Made by a program: the position numbers and the translations under genes | NCBI GenBank assembly: GCA_964355045.1 | Contig: CAYHCM010000059.1 | Span: forward strand, 1-20,495 | Length of the DNA stretch: 20,495 nucleotides | Direction: 5' to 3' | Origin: JABWCE01 sp964355045 | GTDB taxonomy: Bacteria; Bacteroidota; Bacteroidia; NS11-12g; UBA9320 | The notes under the pieces: model-generated | What the model was told of the DNA's origin: nothing | What the model saw: the letters and a program-made list of their open reading frames with translations, nothing else | The model's database searches: none | Shown here: positions 6,800 through 13,963 of the stretch, piece by piece | Layout of the letters: the number at the start of each line of letters is the position of its first letter | Numbering within the stretch: position 1 is the stretch's first letter

Positions 6800-9279
6800 A
6801 AAGACCACGAGTTGTCTCTTACATTATAGTTTTCGATAGAGAATTTTAAACCCTGATAATAACCCCCGCTGTTATTATAGCCATTTGAATAATACACACC
6901 TATCTTAAATGTTTCGCGCAGGAGTTTGAAAACTTTATTTATTCCATAACATATTTCAATGTGACGCATATTATTTTCAAACGCCCATAGAATGGACGAA
7001 CCTGCCGAAGCATTGATATTAAATCGCTTGAAAAACGGTACCCCGCTGGTTAAAAAACCATTAAAACTATGCCAGTAATGCGCTTCCAGATACCAACTAA
7101 AAGTAGGAAATGTTTTGGGTAAAAGCTGATATGTGCCTAAGGGGCTGGTTAATAAAAATGGGTCACCTTGTCGTTGGTACTTATAGTCAACAATTGGCAA
7201 CATAGTGGTATCAAAAAATTTGCCGGTACTTATATTATATTTTGCAATGCCTATCCTTCCATAATTTATGGTTTGGCTTATGGAGGATTGTAAATAATAA
7301 AAATCAACATCGCTATTGAACAAATCTTTAACACCTTGATTATAGACAACAGAAAACGTAGGGTATTTGCTGCCTAAAATTATTTTTTCCTTTGGTTCCC
7401 TGATATACTGTTGTTTGGGGGTATAGCTGAGTATGAGTTTGATTTCTGTTGACTTATGTGGCTTAAACTGTTTAGGTATATTATTTTTTGGAAATATTTT
7501 ATCTCCTATTTCTGCAAATTCATAATTGCTTAAATCCTGTCGGTCGCTTAAGGTTAGATAGGAGGAAAAATACAATCCATTTACCACTTCAAAAACATGA
7601 CCCAACTGCAATCGCCTTTGATCAAAAAAATTGCTCCGCCGAAACATATTTATGTAAGCATCAAACGAATTTATCATCATAAACTCGCGGGCAGCATACA
7701 GGTAGTATCTGGCCCTTTTTACAGGATTGTAGAGATGTGAAAGATATACTGACCCTTTCAGATCATTATTTATAAACCCGTAACTTATAAATGGTGAAAA
7801 AAGAACAGACTGCCGATTTTTAAACTTTTTATTTAGTTGAAGAAAATAAGCTGCCCTAAAACCGCCTATTTGTCCCGGCTGAACCATTGCAAATAAAGGA
7901 GCAAAATCTATTCTGAGTTTTTTTTCCCGGTTAATATGGCCTTGCCCCCACCACAACACTTTCAAAAATGTTACTCTGTTAAATACCTTATCTATCGAAT
8001 CTAAATAAGCTTTGCCGGTCCTTACCAAATTTATACTATCGCGGAAATGCGTAAAGATAACTTCATTCTTATTTAGGGTATCTTTTCGTTGAAGGTTCCA
8101 CCAATCGGCATTCCGGTCGTATGCCGAATCGAATGCTGCGCTAATTTCATTTCCAAAAAAACGTGATGGTAATTTTAAATTAGATTCATAGCCCGAGTAA
8201 TGAACTATAGTTTTGCCTTCACGCTGCCCGTTTTTAGCCTTTTTGGTATAGCTAAATATTTGGCTTTTTAAAAAAACAAAACCATTTGAATGTAATGCGT
8301 ATTCCTGTTTTAATCCGAACGAAGTGTAAAGCGGAATATGATTGGGACTTACAGAAAAATTAATGCTTTTAATAATCCAAAGGCTGTCGTATATCTCGGT
8401 TTCTCCACTGAATAAGGCGTTCCCAATTTTTCGGGGAATTACTTTAATACGATAAATTTTGTGCATTCCTTCGTAATAAGAGCCTAAAAATTTAAACCGA
8501 TACGATAGGTTAGCCCCCGGGCTAAAAGGTGATACGTATTTTACTTCCGAAAGTTTGCCAAGTTCGGTTTGATTTTTATAAAAATCAAATTCTCCATCGG
8601 TTACACTTAAAAAATAAAGAGCATATTTATCTCCCAATATCCTTACTCCTGAACGTTCTTCTTTAATACTGTTGGGTCGTCCCCAATATTTTACCAGGTC
8701 CACTTCGGCAAAATTCATATCGGGAATTTGAGGAAATGATTTTTTCAAATCCGCTTCCATCGAATCAATATTCAGAGGCTCTTTCTTTCTTTCTTTTTTT
8801 CTCTTTTTAAGCGCTGCTGAATCTATTACCAATATATCGGAGGCCTTTATATATCCCAAACATTTATAATTAATCAATCCTGAATTTAGTTTATTTCGGT
8901 TGGCAATTACATGTTGAATTATATCCCATGAGGGGTCATGCCTCTTATTCGTTACTTCTACTTCCTTAAGTTTGGTTTGATTTTCTTTTATTACAATTTT
9001 AACTGAAATATCTTTGTTAACCGGGGTATTGAACGACTGATTTAAATACCCTATGGCCGATATTACAATTTCGTAATACCCTTCTTCCAGTTTAAGTTTA
9101 AATTGACCATTACCATCCGTAGCTGTTCCCAGATTATCGTTTCGCAACCTTATGCTAACACCCGAAACGGCCTGACCTGATGAATCCTTTACACTCCCGC
9201 TTAAAGTAAAATAACGCTGAGCCGTAGCCAGATTACAAATACTTAATAAAAATGTGGCAAGGGTAAAAAATCTAATCAT
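6796..9279 (-). CDS. DUF5686 outer-membrane protein with N-terminal carboxypeptidase-regulatory-like domain
   Basis: This 827-residue protein appears exported to the outer membrane. Residues 1-21 (MIRFFTLATFLLSICNLATAQ) are a signal peptide. About 22-108 is a CarboxypepD_reg-like beta-sandwich (LSGSVKDSSGQAVSGVSIRL, then TDGNGQF and the GYYEIVISAIGY stretch) as found in front of TonB-dependent receptors. The rest matches the DUF5686 pattern: a mixed region with a basic KKRKKERKKE tract near 160-170, then a C-terminal half rich in aromatic amphipathic strands that ends in NVRDNSWSF, like a beta-barrel closing strand. There is no TonB plug, so it is not a classical SusC. The frame stays open upstream to an ATG at 9330, but the signal peptide is well placed only from 9279, and a weak -7-like box lies upstream of 9279. 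The ligand and role are unknown. The stop overlaps that of the convergent DUF3995 gene. Confidence 0.85.
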   Translation of the reverse strand: MIRFFTLATFLLSICNLATAQRYFTLSGSVKDSSGQAVSGVSIRLRNDNLGTATDGNGQFKLKLEEGYYEIVISAIGYLNQSFNTPVNKDISVKIVIKENQTKLKEVEVTNKRHDPSWDIIQHVIANRNKLNSGLINYKCLGYIKASDILVIDSAALKKRKKERKKEPLNIDSMEADLKKSFPQIPDMNFAEVDLVKYWGRPNSIKEERSGVRILGDKYALYFLSVTDGEFDFYKNQTELGKLSEVKYVSPFSPGANLSYRFKFLGSYYEGMHKIYRIKVIPRKIGNALFSGETEIYDSLWIIKSINFSVSPNHIPLYTSFGLKQEYALHSNGFVFLKSQIFSYTKKAKNGQREGKTIVHYSGYESNLKLPSRFFGNEISAAFDSAYDRNADWWNLQRKDTLNKNEVIFTHFRDSINLVRTGKAYLDSIDKVFNRVTFLKVLWWGQGHINREKKLRIDFAPLFAMVQPGQIGGFRAAYFLQLNKKFKNRQSVLFSPFISYGFINNDLKGSVYLSHLYNPVKRARYYLYAAREFMMINSFDAYINMFRRSNFFDQRRLQLGHVFEVVNGLYFSSYLTLSDRQDLSNYEFAEIGDKIFPKNNIPKQFKPHKSTEIKLILSYTPKQQYIREPKEKIILGSKYPTFSVVYNQGVKDLFNSDVDFYYLQSSISQTINYGRIGIAKYNISTGKFFDTTMLPIVDYKYQRQGDPFLLTSPLGTYQLLPKTFPTFSWYLEAHYWHSFNGFLTSGVPFFKRFNINASAGSSILWAFENNMRHIEICYGINKVFKLLRETFKIGVYYSNGYNNSGGYYQGLKFSIENYNVRDNSWSF

Positions 9280-9296
9280 TAAAAAAACTAATAACG

Positions 9297-9304
9297 CAAA
9301 ATAA
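9297..9304 (-). promoter_or_regulatory. Possible -7 box for the DUF5686 gene
   Basis: On the minus strand, TTATTTTG differs from TAnnTTTG only at the second base and ends 17 nt before the chosen start at 9279. It lies inside the longer frame that begins at 9330, which favours the shorter start. No -33 box is seen. Confidence 0.25.
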
Positions 9305-9445
9305 GAACAATTGTTACTTTTAAAATACATACCCTTCGATAAGATGACAATAATACCCCATCTCTGAACATGAGTATCTGATTCGAGGCGGAATTAATTC
9401 TGAAAAATATTTAAAGAAAACTTTGGTTTCTTCCTAAAATAGAAA

Positions 9446-9808
9446 TTAAGAAGTTTGGGAAGAAGACGATAGGGTAATTTCACCCAAATCATTTTTCAAA
9501 CCCAAAATTACTTCTGATAATACTGCGGTAATATGGTTCAGTTTTCTTTCGGTATGAGCCGCATCATTTCCATTATCAATATCATTAACATCGTTGATTA
9601 TTGAATTTATTTCAAGGGTTTTGATAATTGGTTTAATACGATGCGATATTTTTTTTAATTCATCATAATCCCAGTTTTTGAATGCCTCCTGCATGGCATT
9701 AATAGTATCGGGGGTATCATTAATAAAAAGAGAAACCATCTTTCTTACAAACGTTTCATCGCCGGAAGCTAAATCGTAAATGGTTTTTAGGTCGTACAAT
9801 TTTTTCAT
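9446..9808 (-). CDS. HPt (histidine phosphotransfer) domain protein
   Basis: This 120-residue protein is a stand-alone HPt module, which carries a phosphate on histidine between response-regulator receivers in a phosphorelay. The order of amphipathic helices is typical: YDLASGDETFVRKMVSLFI (11-29), DTPDTINAMQEAFKNW (31-46), then the phospho-site helix DELKKISHRIKPIIKTLEI (49-67) with His56 as acceptor and Lys59 three residues on. The usual Gly later in that helix is Glu66 here. The C-terminal tail is serine-rich. Forty bp upstream on the same strand is the C-terminal DNA-binding end of an NtrC-type regulator, so a regulator-HPt unit is likely, although the rest of the regulator is missing. 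A weak -7-like box (9814-9821) could give it its own transcript. Confidence 0.82.
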   Translation of the reverse strand: MKKLYDLKTIYDLASGDETFVRKMVSLFINDTPDTINAMQEAFKNWDYDELKKISHRIKPIIKTLEINSIINDVNDIDNGNDAAHTERKLNHITAVLSEVILGLKNDLGEITLSSSSQTS

Positions 9809-9813
9809 AGTCG

Positions 9814-9821
9814 CAAATTAA
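9814..9821 (-). promoter_or_regulatory. Possible -7 box for the HPt gene
   Basis: On the minus strand, TTAATTTG matches TAnnTTTG except at the second base and ends 5 nt before the ATG of the HPt gene. No -33 box is seen, so support is weak. Confidence 0.25.
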
Positions 9822-9848
9822 TAAATTGAATTCATTTTTTACAAACAA

Positions 9849-10058
9849 CTAATTCAAATGGTCGTCCATATCTATCTCTTCGTTTTTAAGCATTTTATAA
9901 ATCGTAGATTTTCCAATCTCTAATTTAGCTGCTACTTTAAGAACGTCTCCATTATGTCTTCTAAGATAATGACCAATAATTTCGGCCATGTGTTCTTTCA
10001 TTTTTTTGTCAAAGGTCATTACAAGTTCATACAAGGCTTCATTTGTAATTTGAATATC
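9849..10058 (-). other. C-terminal Fis-type HTH of an NtrC-family regulator, 5' part missing
   Basis: Residues 407-475 of the chimeric frame at 9849-11276 are the end of a sigma-54-dependent (NtrC-type) response regulator. The helix AEIIGHYLRRHNGDVLKVAAK followed by LEIGKSTIYKMLK is the standard Fis-like recognition unit that binds enhancer sites. The receiver and AAA+ domains that should precede it are absent. The HPt gene 40 bp downstream fits this half. An rpoN gene is present in the window, so such regulators are expected in this genome. I read this as the surviving 3' end of a separate gene. Confidence 0.72.
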
Positions 10059-11276
10059 TCCTGCATTGGCTATCAGTCTTAATGAATCGCCGGCACACAT
10101 GTTGGAATCAGTAGCAGTAATGGTAACAAATGGTGGTTGGCGAAGCGTAACCGTCACATTGGTGCTTCCGCTGCAACCTATGCTATCCGTACCTGTCACT
10201 GTATAAGCAGTAGTAATGGTTGGAGAGGCATTTACCTCAATGCTATCGGTGCGGTTAAGTCCGCTAGCAGGCCACCAGCTATATTTTTTGGCTGATGTAC
10301 TATTGGCTTTTAATACAGCCGGTACCGAACCTCCAAAACAATAATAGGCAGCATTAGGAGTCACTGTTATGATTGGGTTTGGGTTTGGGCTTACTACGAT
10401 ACTTTTAACCACAGTTGAATCCGATTTTGAGGAAAAATAACAACTCGCCACGCAATTGTAAAAGCGGGATGCAGTTAATGTTCCTGTGGATATGGAAGTA
10501 ACATTTCCTCCAAAATTTGTGAATGGCCCCGAAGCTGATGTACTCACCTTCCATTGAAACGACAACCCTGAGAATCCTGAAGATTGGCCATTCAATGTTA
10601 ACAAAGAATTTCCCGATCCCCCGCAAATTAAAGAATCGGAAGCGGTAATGCTTCCGGGTGTTGGGATTCCGGTGCATGGATTACGATATTCTTCCCATTG
10701 CACATCGTCAATGTAAATATTATAACCCGCCTCGCCTATGGCCTTAAATAAAATATAATTGGTAGCCGTATTAAATAACGCAGGAACATTGAAAGTATAT
10801 TGATACCAACCATTGGCAGCCACCGTATCGGGCATTTTTAATTTTGAATAACGGGCTATTGTCCCAAGCCAAACCGACGAATTTAAAGATGCCGATGTAT
10901 TTATATATAGAGATAAACTGTCACCCAAAGTAGAGCCGTTATCTCTGAAAAGCCATAAACTCACTTTTGGAGTATTGCTGCCTCTGTTCGATAGGTCAAT
11001 AACAGGCGAGGCAATGGTTTGAATGGTTTTAGCCGCCGATCCCCTTGCGGCAAACCTCGCCATTCCGGCCCCGCTGTGCATTACACACGTCGGAAAAGTT
11101 CCACTCGTTCGTCGCGTCCATAAGGCCGTAGGCCCTGCCGATGTCCAACCTGCCGGCAAAAATGTGTTGCCATCAAAACTTTCGGCAATCGTTACCTGTC
11201 CAAATCCGGTGGTACTTATTTGCAGTATCATTACAGTAAAGACAAACAATCGGGCCATATTAATTTTTAATATCAT
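9849..11276 (-). CDS. Chimeric frame: secreted choice-of-anchor J/Ig-like protein joined to an NtrC-type HTH
   Basis: The 475-residue frame combines parts that should not occur together. Residues 1-26 are a signal peptide (possibly starting at Met7). About 28-195 is a jelly-roll of the choice-of-anchor J/MAM-like kind (AESFDGNTFLPAGW, then SPVIDLS and NIYIDDVQW). Residues 203-290 and 300-378 are two Ig-like modules with paired cysteines, and 381-405 starts a third, ending at LIANAG. From residue 407 the sequence becomes a cytoplasmic Fis-type HTH. No membrane helix separates the exported and DNA-binding parts, and the third module breaks off mid-domain. I infer a false assembly join near 10055-10070, with the C-terminus of the secreted protein (probably a sorting domain) lost. 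A true gene fusion is unlikely but not excluded. PorP/SprF-type and T9SS-cargo genes lie upstream, consistent with a surface role for the first part. Confidence 0.7.
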   Translation of the reverse strand: MILKINMARLFVFTVMILQISTTGFGQVTIAESFDGNTFLPAGWTSAGPTALWTRRTSGTFPTCVMHSGAGMARFAARGSAAKTIQTIASPVIDLSNRGSNTPKVSLWLFRDNGSTLGDSLSLYINTSASLNSSVWLGTIARYSKLKMPDTVAANGWYQYTFNVPALFNTATNYILFKAIGEAGYNIYIDDVQWEEYRNPCTGIPTPGSITASDSLICGGSGNSLLTLNGQSSGFSGLSFQWKVSTSASGPFTNFGGNVTSISTGTLTASRFYNCVASCYFSSKSDSTVVKSIVVSPNPNPIITVTPNAAYYCFGGSVPAVLKANSTSAKKYSWWPASGLNRTDSIEVNASPTITTAYTVTGTDSIGCSGSTNVTVTLRQPPFVTITATDSNMCAGDSLRLIANAGDIQITNEALYELVMTFDKKMKEHMAEIIGHYLRRHNGDVLKVAAKLEIGKSTIYKMLKNEEIDMDDHLN

Positions 11277-11290
11277 TTTTCTTTTTTTGG

Positions 11291-11320
11291 CAATATTAAA
11301 GTTAACAATTAGAAATACAA
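11291..11320 (-). promoter_or_regulatory. Probable promoter of the secreted choice-of-anchor J protein
   Basis: On the minus strand, TTG (11318-11320) is followed after 19 bp by TAATATTG (11291-11298), one mismatch from TAnnTTTG. It lies 14 nt upstream of the ATG at 11276. Spacing fits the Bacteroidota promoter consensus. Confidence 0.4.
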
Positions 11321-11613
11321 CTTATTAATTTGTCTGGCCAACATGTAAATTAGTATAGAAAAGCGCTTAGGGACAATATATAAAAAGGAAACAGAAAAAT
11401 AATATAAGTTACGTAGTACTTTTAAGTTGGTTTAATTAATAATTGTTACCAATATGTCGTCCCTACGAGACTATATATTTATTATAACCCCTTGTTACTG
11501 GTCTCCCGTGAGCAATGGAACTAAACCTGGAGAAGACGGAGGATTCAAAAACTCAGCGGCTACAAAACCACAAGTCCAATTTGCCCAGCAGTCCCATTTA
11601 TTACATCAGCCCA

Positions 11614-11717
11614 CAAAGTCCCAATAATCCTCAAAGTCCCAATAGCTCCAATCGTCCTTTATCTATAAAATCGTCAAATTTGATAGATTTCTCACAAATG
11701 TTCCAAATGTCCCAATA
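11614..11717. repeat. Degenerate CAAAGTCCCAATA repeats
   Basis: CAAAGTCCCAATA occurs exactly at 11614-11626 and 11632-11644 (18-bp period). A third copy with one inserted T (CAAATGTCCCAATA) lies at 11704-11717. Weaker relatives containing AGTCC or GTCCCA lie before them. It is non-coding and probably a dispersed intergenic repeat. Confidence 0.45.
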
Positions 11718-11760
11718 GTACTAACTTAGCAAAAGCCCCTACCTTAACCTCACCCTTAAC

Positions 11761-13698
11761 CTACTTCCTCTTAGGCTCACGCCACAGCCACGGATTTCCA
11801 ACAATATAATCTTTCAATCGGGCTTGTAACAAACGTTCCACTTCCGTTTTTGCATCAGCCTTGGTAGTAATTTGCTTGGTCCATGCATAAAAATAATTTT
11901 GTTCCGTTACCAACACCTGAGTGGACTCATCATATGTTTTTAACAAATATTTCTGATAATTTTTTAGATTATTGTAATACCTGAAAACCCCTATTATTAC
12001 ATAATAATCCCATTCTGTTGAGTTATCATCTATATCTTCAAATTCAATGCGATGTATAGCCGCAGGGTCAGCATTTACCAAAGGGCTTCTTCCCCACTGA
12101 TCCACACTTGCACCAATTGGGGTGTTGGGTTCTAGGTCCAGTTCATCCGAAATGCCATCGGCATCCGTATCTTTACTTTTTTCGGGTATTATATCGTCGT
12201 GGTTTTTTATGCTTACCCCTTTTTTATTAACCTTAGCTCCTTTGGCCGAAAACAATTCAGCATCCACACAATCCGGTATCCCATCACCATCTGTATCTTT
12301 TGTTATTCCATGAGCATCCACTATGCAACCTGAAGCATCAACATTGGGCTGTCCGCCAATATGCTGCCAATGGGGGGTTTCCAATTCCAAATCCAACACA
12401 TCCTGTACTTTGTCATTATCGGTATCCATAGCCACACCGTCAGCATCTACCTTAGCTGCCCAATGCGAATTTAATTCTTTATCAAGGCAATCGGGCACTT
12501 CATCTTTATCGCCATCTACAGCCACACCAAAATTATCAACGAAACATCCTGCAAGGGTGGCCGGTTCCCGGTCATACATATCTATCACACCATCTACATC
12601 AGTATCTATTGCTATTCCTTCGGCATCCACAGGAGCGCCAAACGGAGTGTTATTTTGTTTATCAATACAATCGGGCATCCTATCCTTATCTATATCCGAT
12701 GATACTCCTTCTTTATCAACCTTGCAACCTGCTGTTGTAGTGGGTTCGCGATCGTATATATCAAGTACTCCGTCCTTATCTGTATCAAGGCTTGCATTGC
12801 TTTTAATAAGTTTTAATCCCACTATTATTTCATGAGCGGTTGGGGTGTTTTTAGCAATATCTCCATGAGCCAATCCATACGAATAACCGATAGTTAATTT
12901 ATTGGCCAAAAGAATTCCTGCCATAAAATCGAACCCATAATGCTGGCGATAGCCACCTCCTGCCCATATTTTATGTTTATAATTTCCAATTACCGAAAGA
13001 GCCGTTTGTGGCTCTAATCCTTTACCGGCCTTTAGCTGGAGAATTGGGTCAATAAAAAGAGTTTTTGGCATAGCAATGATGCGGTAAGAAGCAGTGCCAA
13101 CCAAATGTCGGCTATACCTGTAATTGTATTTGTCAGCAAATTCTTCTTTCACCACCACAGTATTATTATTAAATAATTGAAAGGTGGCCACACCAATGCT
13201 TAGTCCATTAATTTTATAAGCCAAACCAACGTTGGCATCAAAATTTATAGTTTGAGATGCGTTGTTTGTTAACGAAAGTTCTACAGGTAATACTCCCTTT
13301 TCATTGTCAAGAATAACCCTGTTTTGCTCCATCCCCGCCGAAAATCCTATTGAAAAAGTACTGCTTTTTGGAAGCGATAATTTATAATTATACGAACCAA
13401 ACAAACCTGTTTTTCCAAGTATATTTATTTTATCATTAAATATCATAAGTCCGTATCCTGCATTTCCATTGCGCAGCATTCCATCCAACGTTCCAATAAA
13501 TGATTCAGGATTTCCCTGACCGCTGTTCCATGTGCTTCGATTTAATAAAAATATATTACCCCCTCTTAACCCTGCCGATGCGGGATTCGAAAGATATGGA
13601 TTAACATAATAATTGCTTAATAATGGCAATTGCTGGCTATATGAAAACGACCCCATTGCCAGAAGAAAAATAATAGCTGTAGTTTTTAAAAATTTCAT
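11761..13698 (-). CDS. PorP/SprF family protein with TSP3 repeats and a SPOR-like C-terminal domain
   Basis: This 645-residue protein has three parts. A signal peptide (1-21) leads into a PorP/SprF outer-membrane barrel (about 22-297) that opens with LPLLSNYYVNPYLSNPASAG, the usual PorP start; this family attaches to the T9SS and helps particular surface cargo reach the surface. Residues 305-538 are seven thrombospondin type-3-like calcium-binding units, DxDxDxxxDxxD, starting at 305, 335, 365, 395, 425, 468 and 510; the first five are spaced exactly 30 residues apart. The tail 564-630 (YYVIIGVF, then AWTKQITTKADAKTEVERL) resembles a SPOR domain, which binds septal peptidoglycan. The usual partner of such repeats would be an OmpA domain, which is absent. 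It lies between the T9SS-exported protease and the secreted choice-of-anchor J protein, on the same strand as both. The SPOR call is weaker than the rest. Confidence 0.85.
   Translation of the reverse strand: MKFLKTTAIIFLLAMGSFSYSQQLPLLSNYYVNPYLSNPASAGLRGGNIFLLNRSTWNSGQGNPESFIGTLDGMLRNGNAGYGLMIFNDKINILGKTGLFGSYNYKLSLPKSSTFSIGFSAGMEQNRVILDNEKGVLPVELSLTNNASQTINFDANVGLAYKINGLSIGVATFQLFNNNTVVVKEEFADKYNYRYSRHLVGTASYRIIAMPKTLFIDPILQLKAGKGLEPQTALSVIGNYKHKIWAGGGYRQHYGFDFMAGILLANKLTIGYSYGLAHGDIAKNTPTAHEIIVGLKLIKSNASLDTDKDGVLDIYDREPTTTAGCKVDKEGVSSDIDKDRMPDCIDKQNNTPFGAPVDAEGIAIDTDVDGVIDMYDREPATLAGCFVDNFGVAVDGDKDEVPDCLDKELNSHWAAKVDADGVAMDTDNDKVQDVLDLELETPHWQHIGGQPNVDASGCIVDAHGITKDTDGDGIPDCVDAELFSAKGAKVNKKGVSIKNHDDIIPEKSKDTDADGISDELDLEPNTPIGASVDQWGRSPLVNADPAAIHRIEFEDIDDNSTEWDYYVIIGVFRYYNNLKNYQKYLLKTYDESTQVLVTEQNYFYAWTKQITTKADAKTEVERLLQARLKDYIVGNPWLWREPKRK
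12085..12786 (-). repeat. Seven TSP3-type repeats encoded in the PorP-like gene
   Basis: Seven units of about 90 bp encode DTDxDGxxDxxDxE followed by a short loop with VDxxG. The first five start every 90 bp exactly; the last two intervals are 129 and 126 bp. Units alternate between a YDREPxTxAGC type (1 and 3) and a PDCxDK type (2 and 4), suggesting duplication in pairs. Confidence 0.75.
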
Positions 13699-13963
13699 AG
13701 TTGATTAATATTTAAAGACCTTTTTTTATATTTATTTTTTGGTGCATTAATAATCAAAACTATCGAATTAAAAAGAAGATGGTTTTTAAGACTCTGTCAT
13801 TTAGTATGTTGATTACAAAATTTTAGAATATTAAAAAGCTGAAGATCTGGCCATATTTGCCCAATAATGCTTTTACAAACTGAATTTCAGAATGTTAAAT
13901 AAAATAGTATGATGTATAGATTCCTGAACACTCCGCAGACCCGGAGTGTATAATAAACGGGTG
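13699..13963. other. 265-bp intergenic region between the protease and PorP-like genes
   Basis: No gene and no exact TAnnTTTG box for the PorP-like gene are visible. The right end holds the terminator-like hairpin at 13928-13949. The remainder is AT-rich unique sequence in which I see no other structure. Confidence 0.45.
13928..13949 (-). terminator. Hairpin after the metalloprotease gene
   Basis: ACACTCCG (13928-13935) pairs with CGGAGTGT (13942-13949) around a 6-nt loop. It is GC-rich against an AT-rich background and lies 14 bp beyond the protease stop codon. There is no clear T-run after it on the minus strand, so it may stop transcription weakly or protect the 3' end. Confidence 0.45.

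Larger units (their letters stand above)
11277..11760. other. 484-bp intergenic region with degenerate repeats, no gene
   Basis: No convincing gene is present. The right half (11560-11720) is C- and A-rich with copies of CAAAGTCCCAATA. A loose 7-bp inverted pair, TAGGGAC (11368-11374) with GTCCCTA (11459-11465), encloses about 98 bp of AT-rich sequence, as a decayed short mobile element might. The promoter of the secreted-protein gene is at 11291-11320. An open frame at 11515-11718 has repeat-like composition and no protein-like features. Confidence 0.5.

Noticed and set aside
9280..9330. Longer start (ATG at 9330) for the DUF5686 protein
   Set aside because: The extra 17 residues place a hydrophilic and a second hydrophobic stretch before a well-formed signal peptide, and a promoter-like box lies inside this extension.
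11368..11465. Intact MITE with terminal inverted repeats
   Set aside because: The inverted match is only 7 bp, flanking target duplications are not visible, and such a pair is expected by chance in AT-rich DNA.
11515..11718. A 67-codon plus-strand open frame in the intergenic region
   Set aside because: Its composition (Ser, Pro, Asn, Gln) follows the CAAAGTCCCAATA repeats; there is no promoter, no protein-like pattern and no partner gene.
12323..12835. A 170-codon plus-strand open frame opposite the PorP-like gene
   Set aside because: It is the antisense image of the TSP3 repeats: serine- and proline-rich with repeated phrases, no start context, and fully covered by a well-supported gene.
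11761..13698. OmpA-family peptidoglycan-binding domain after the TSP3 repeats
   Set aside because: The OmpA C-terminal pattern is not found; the tail is instead SPOR-like.
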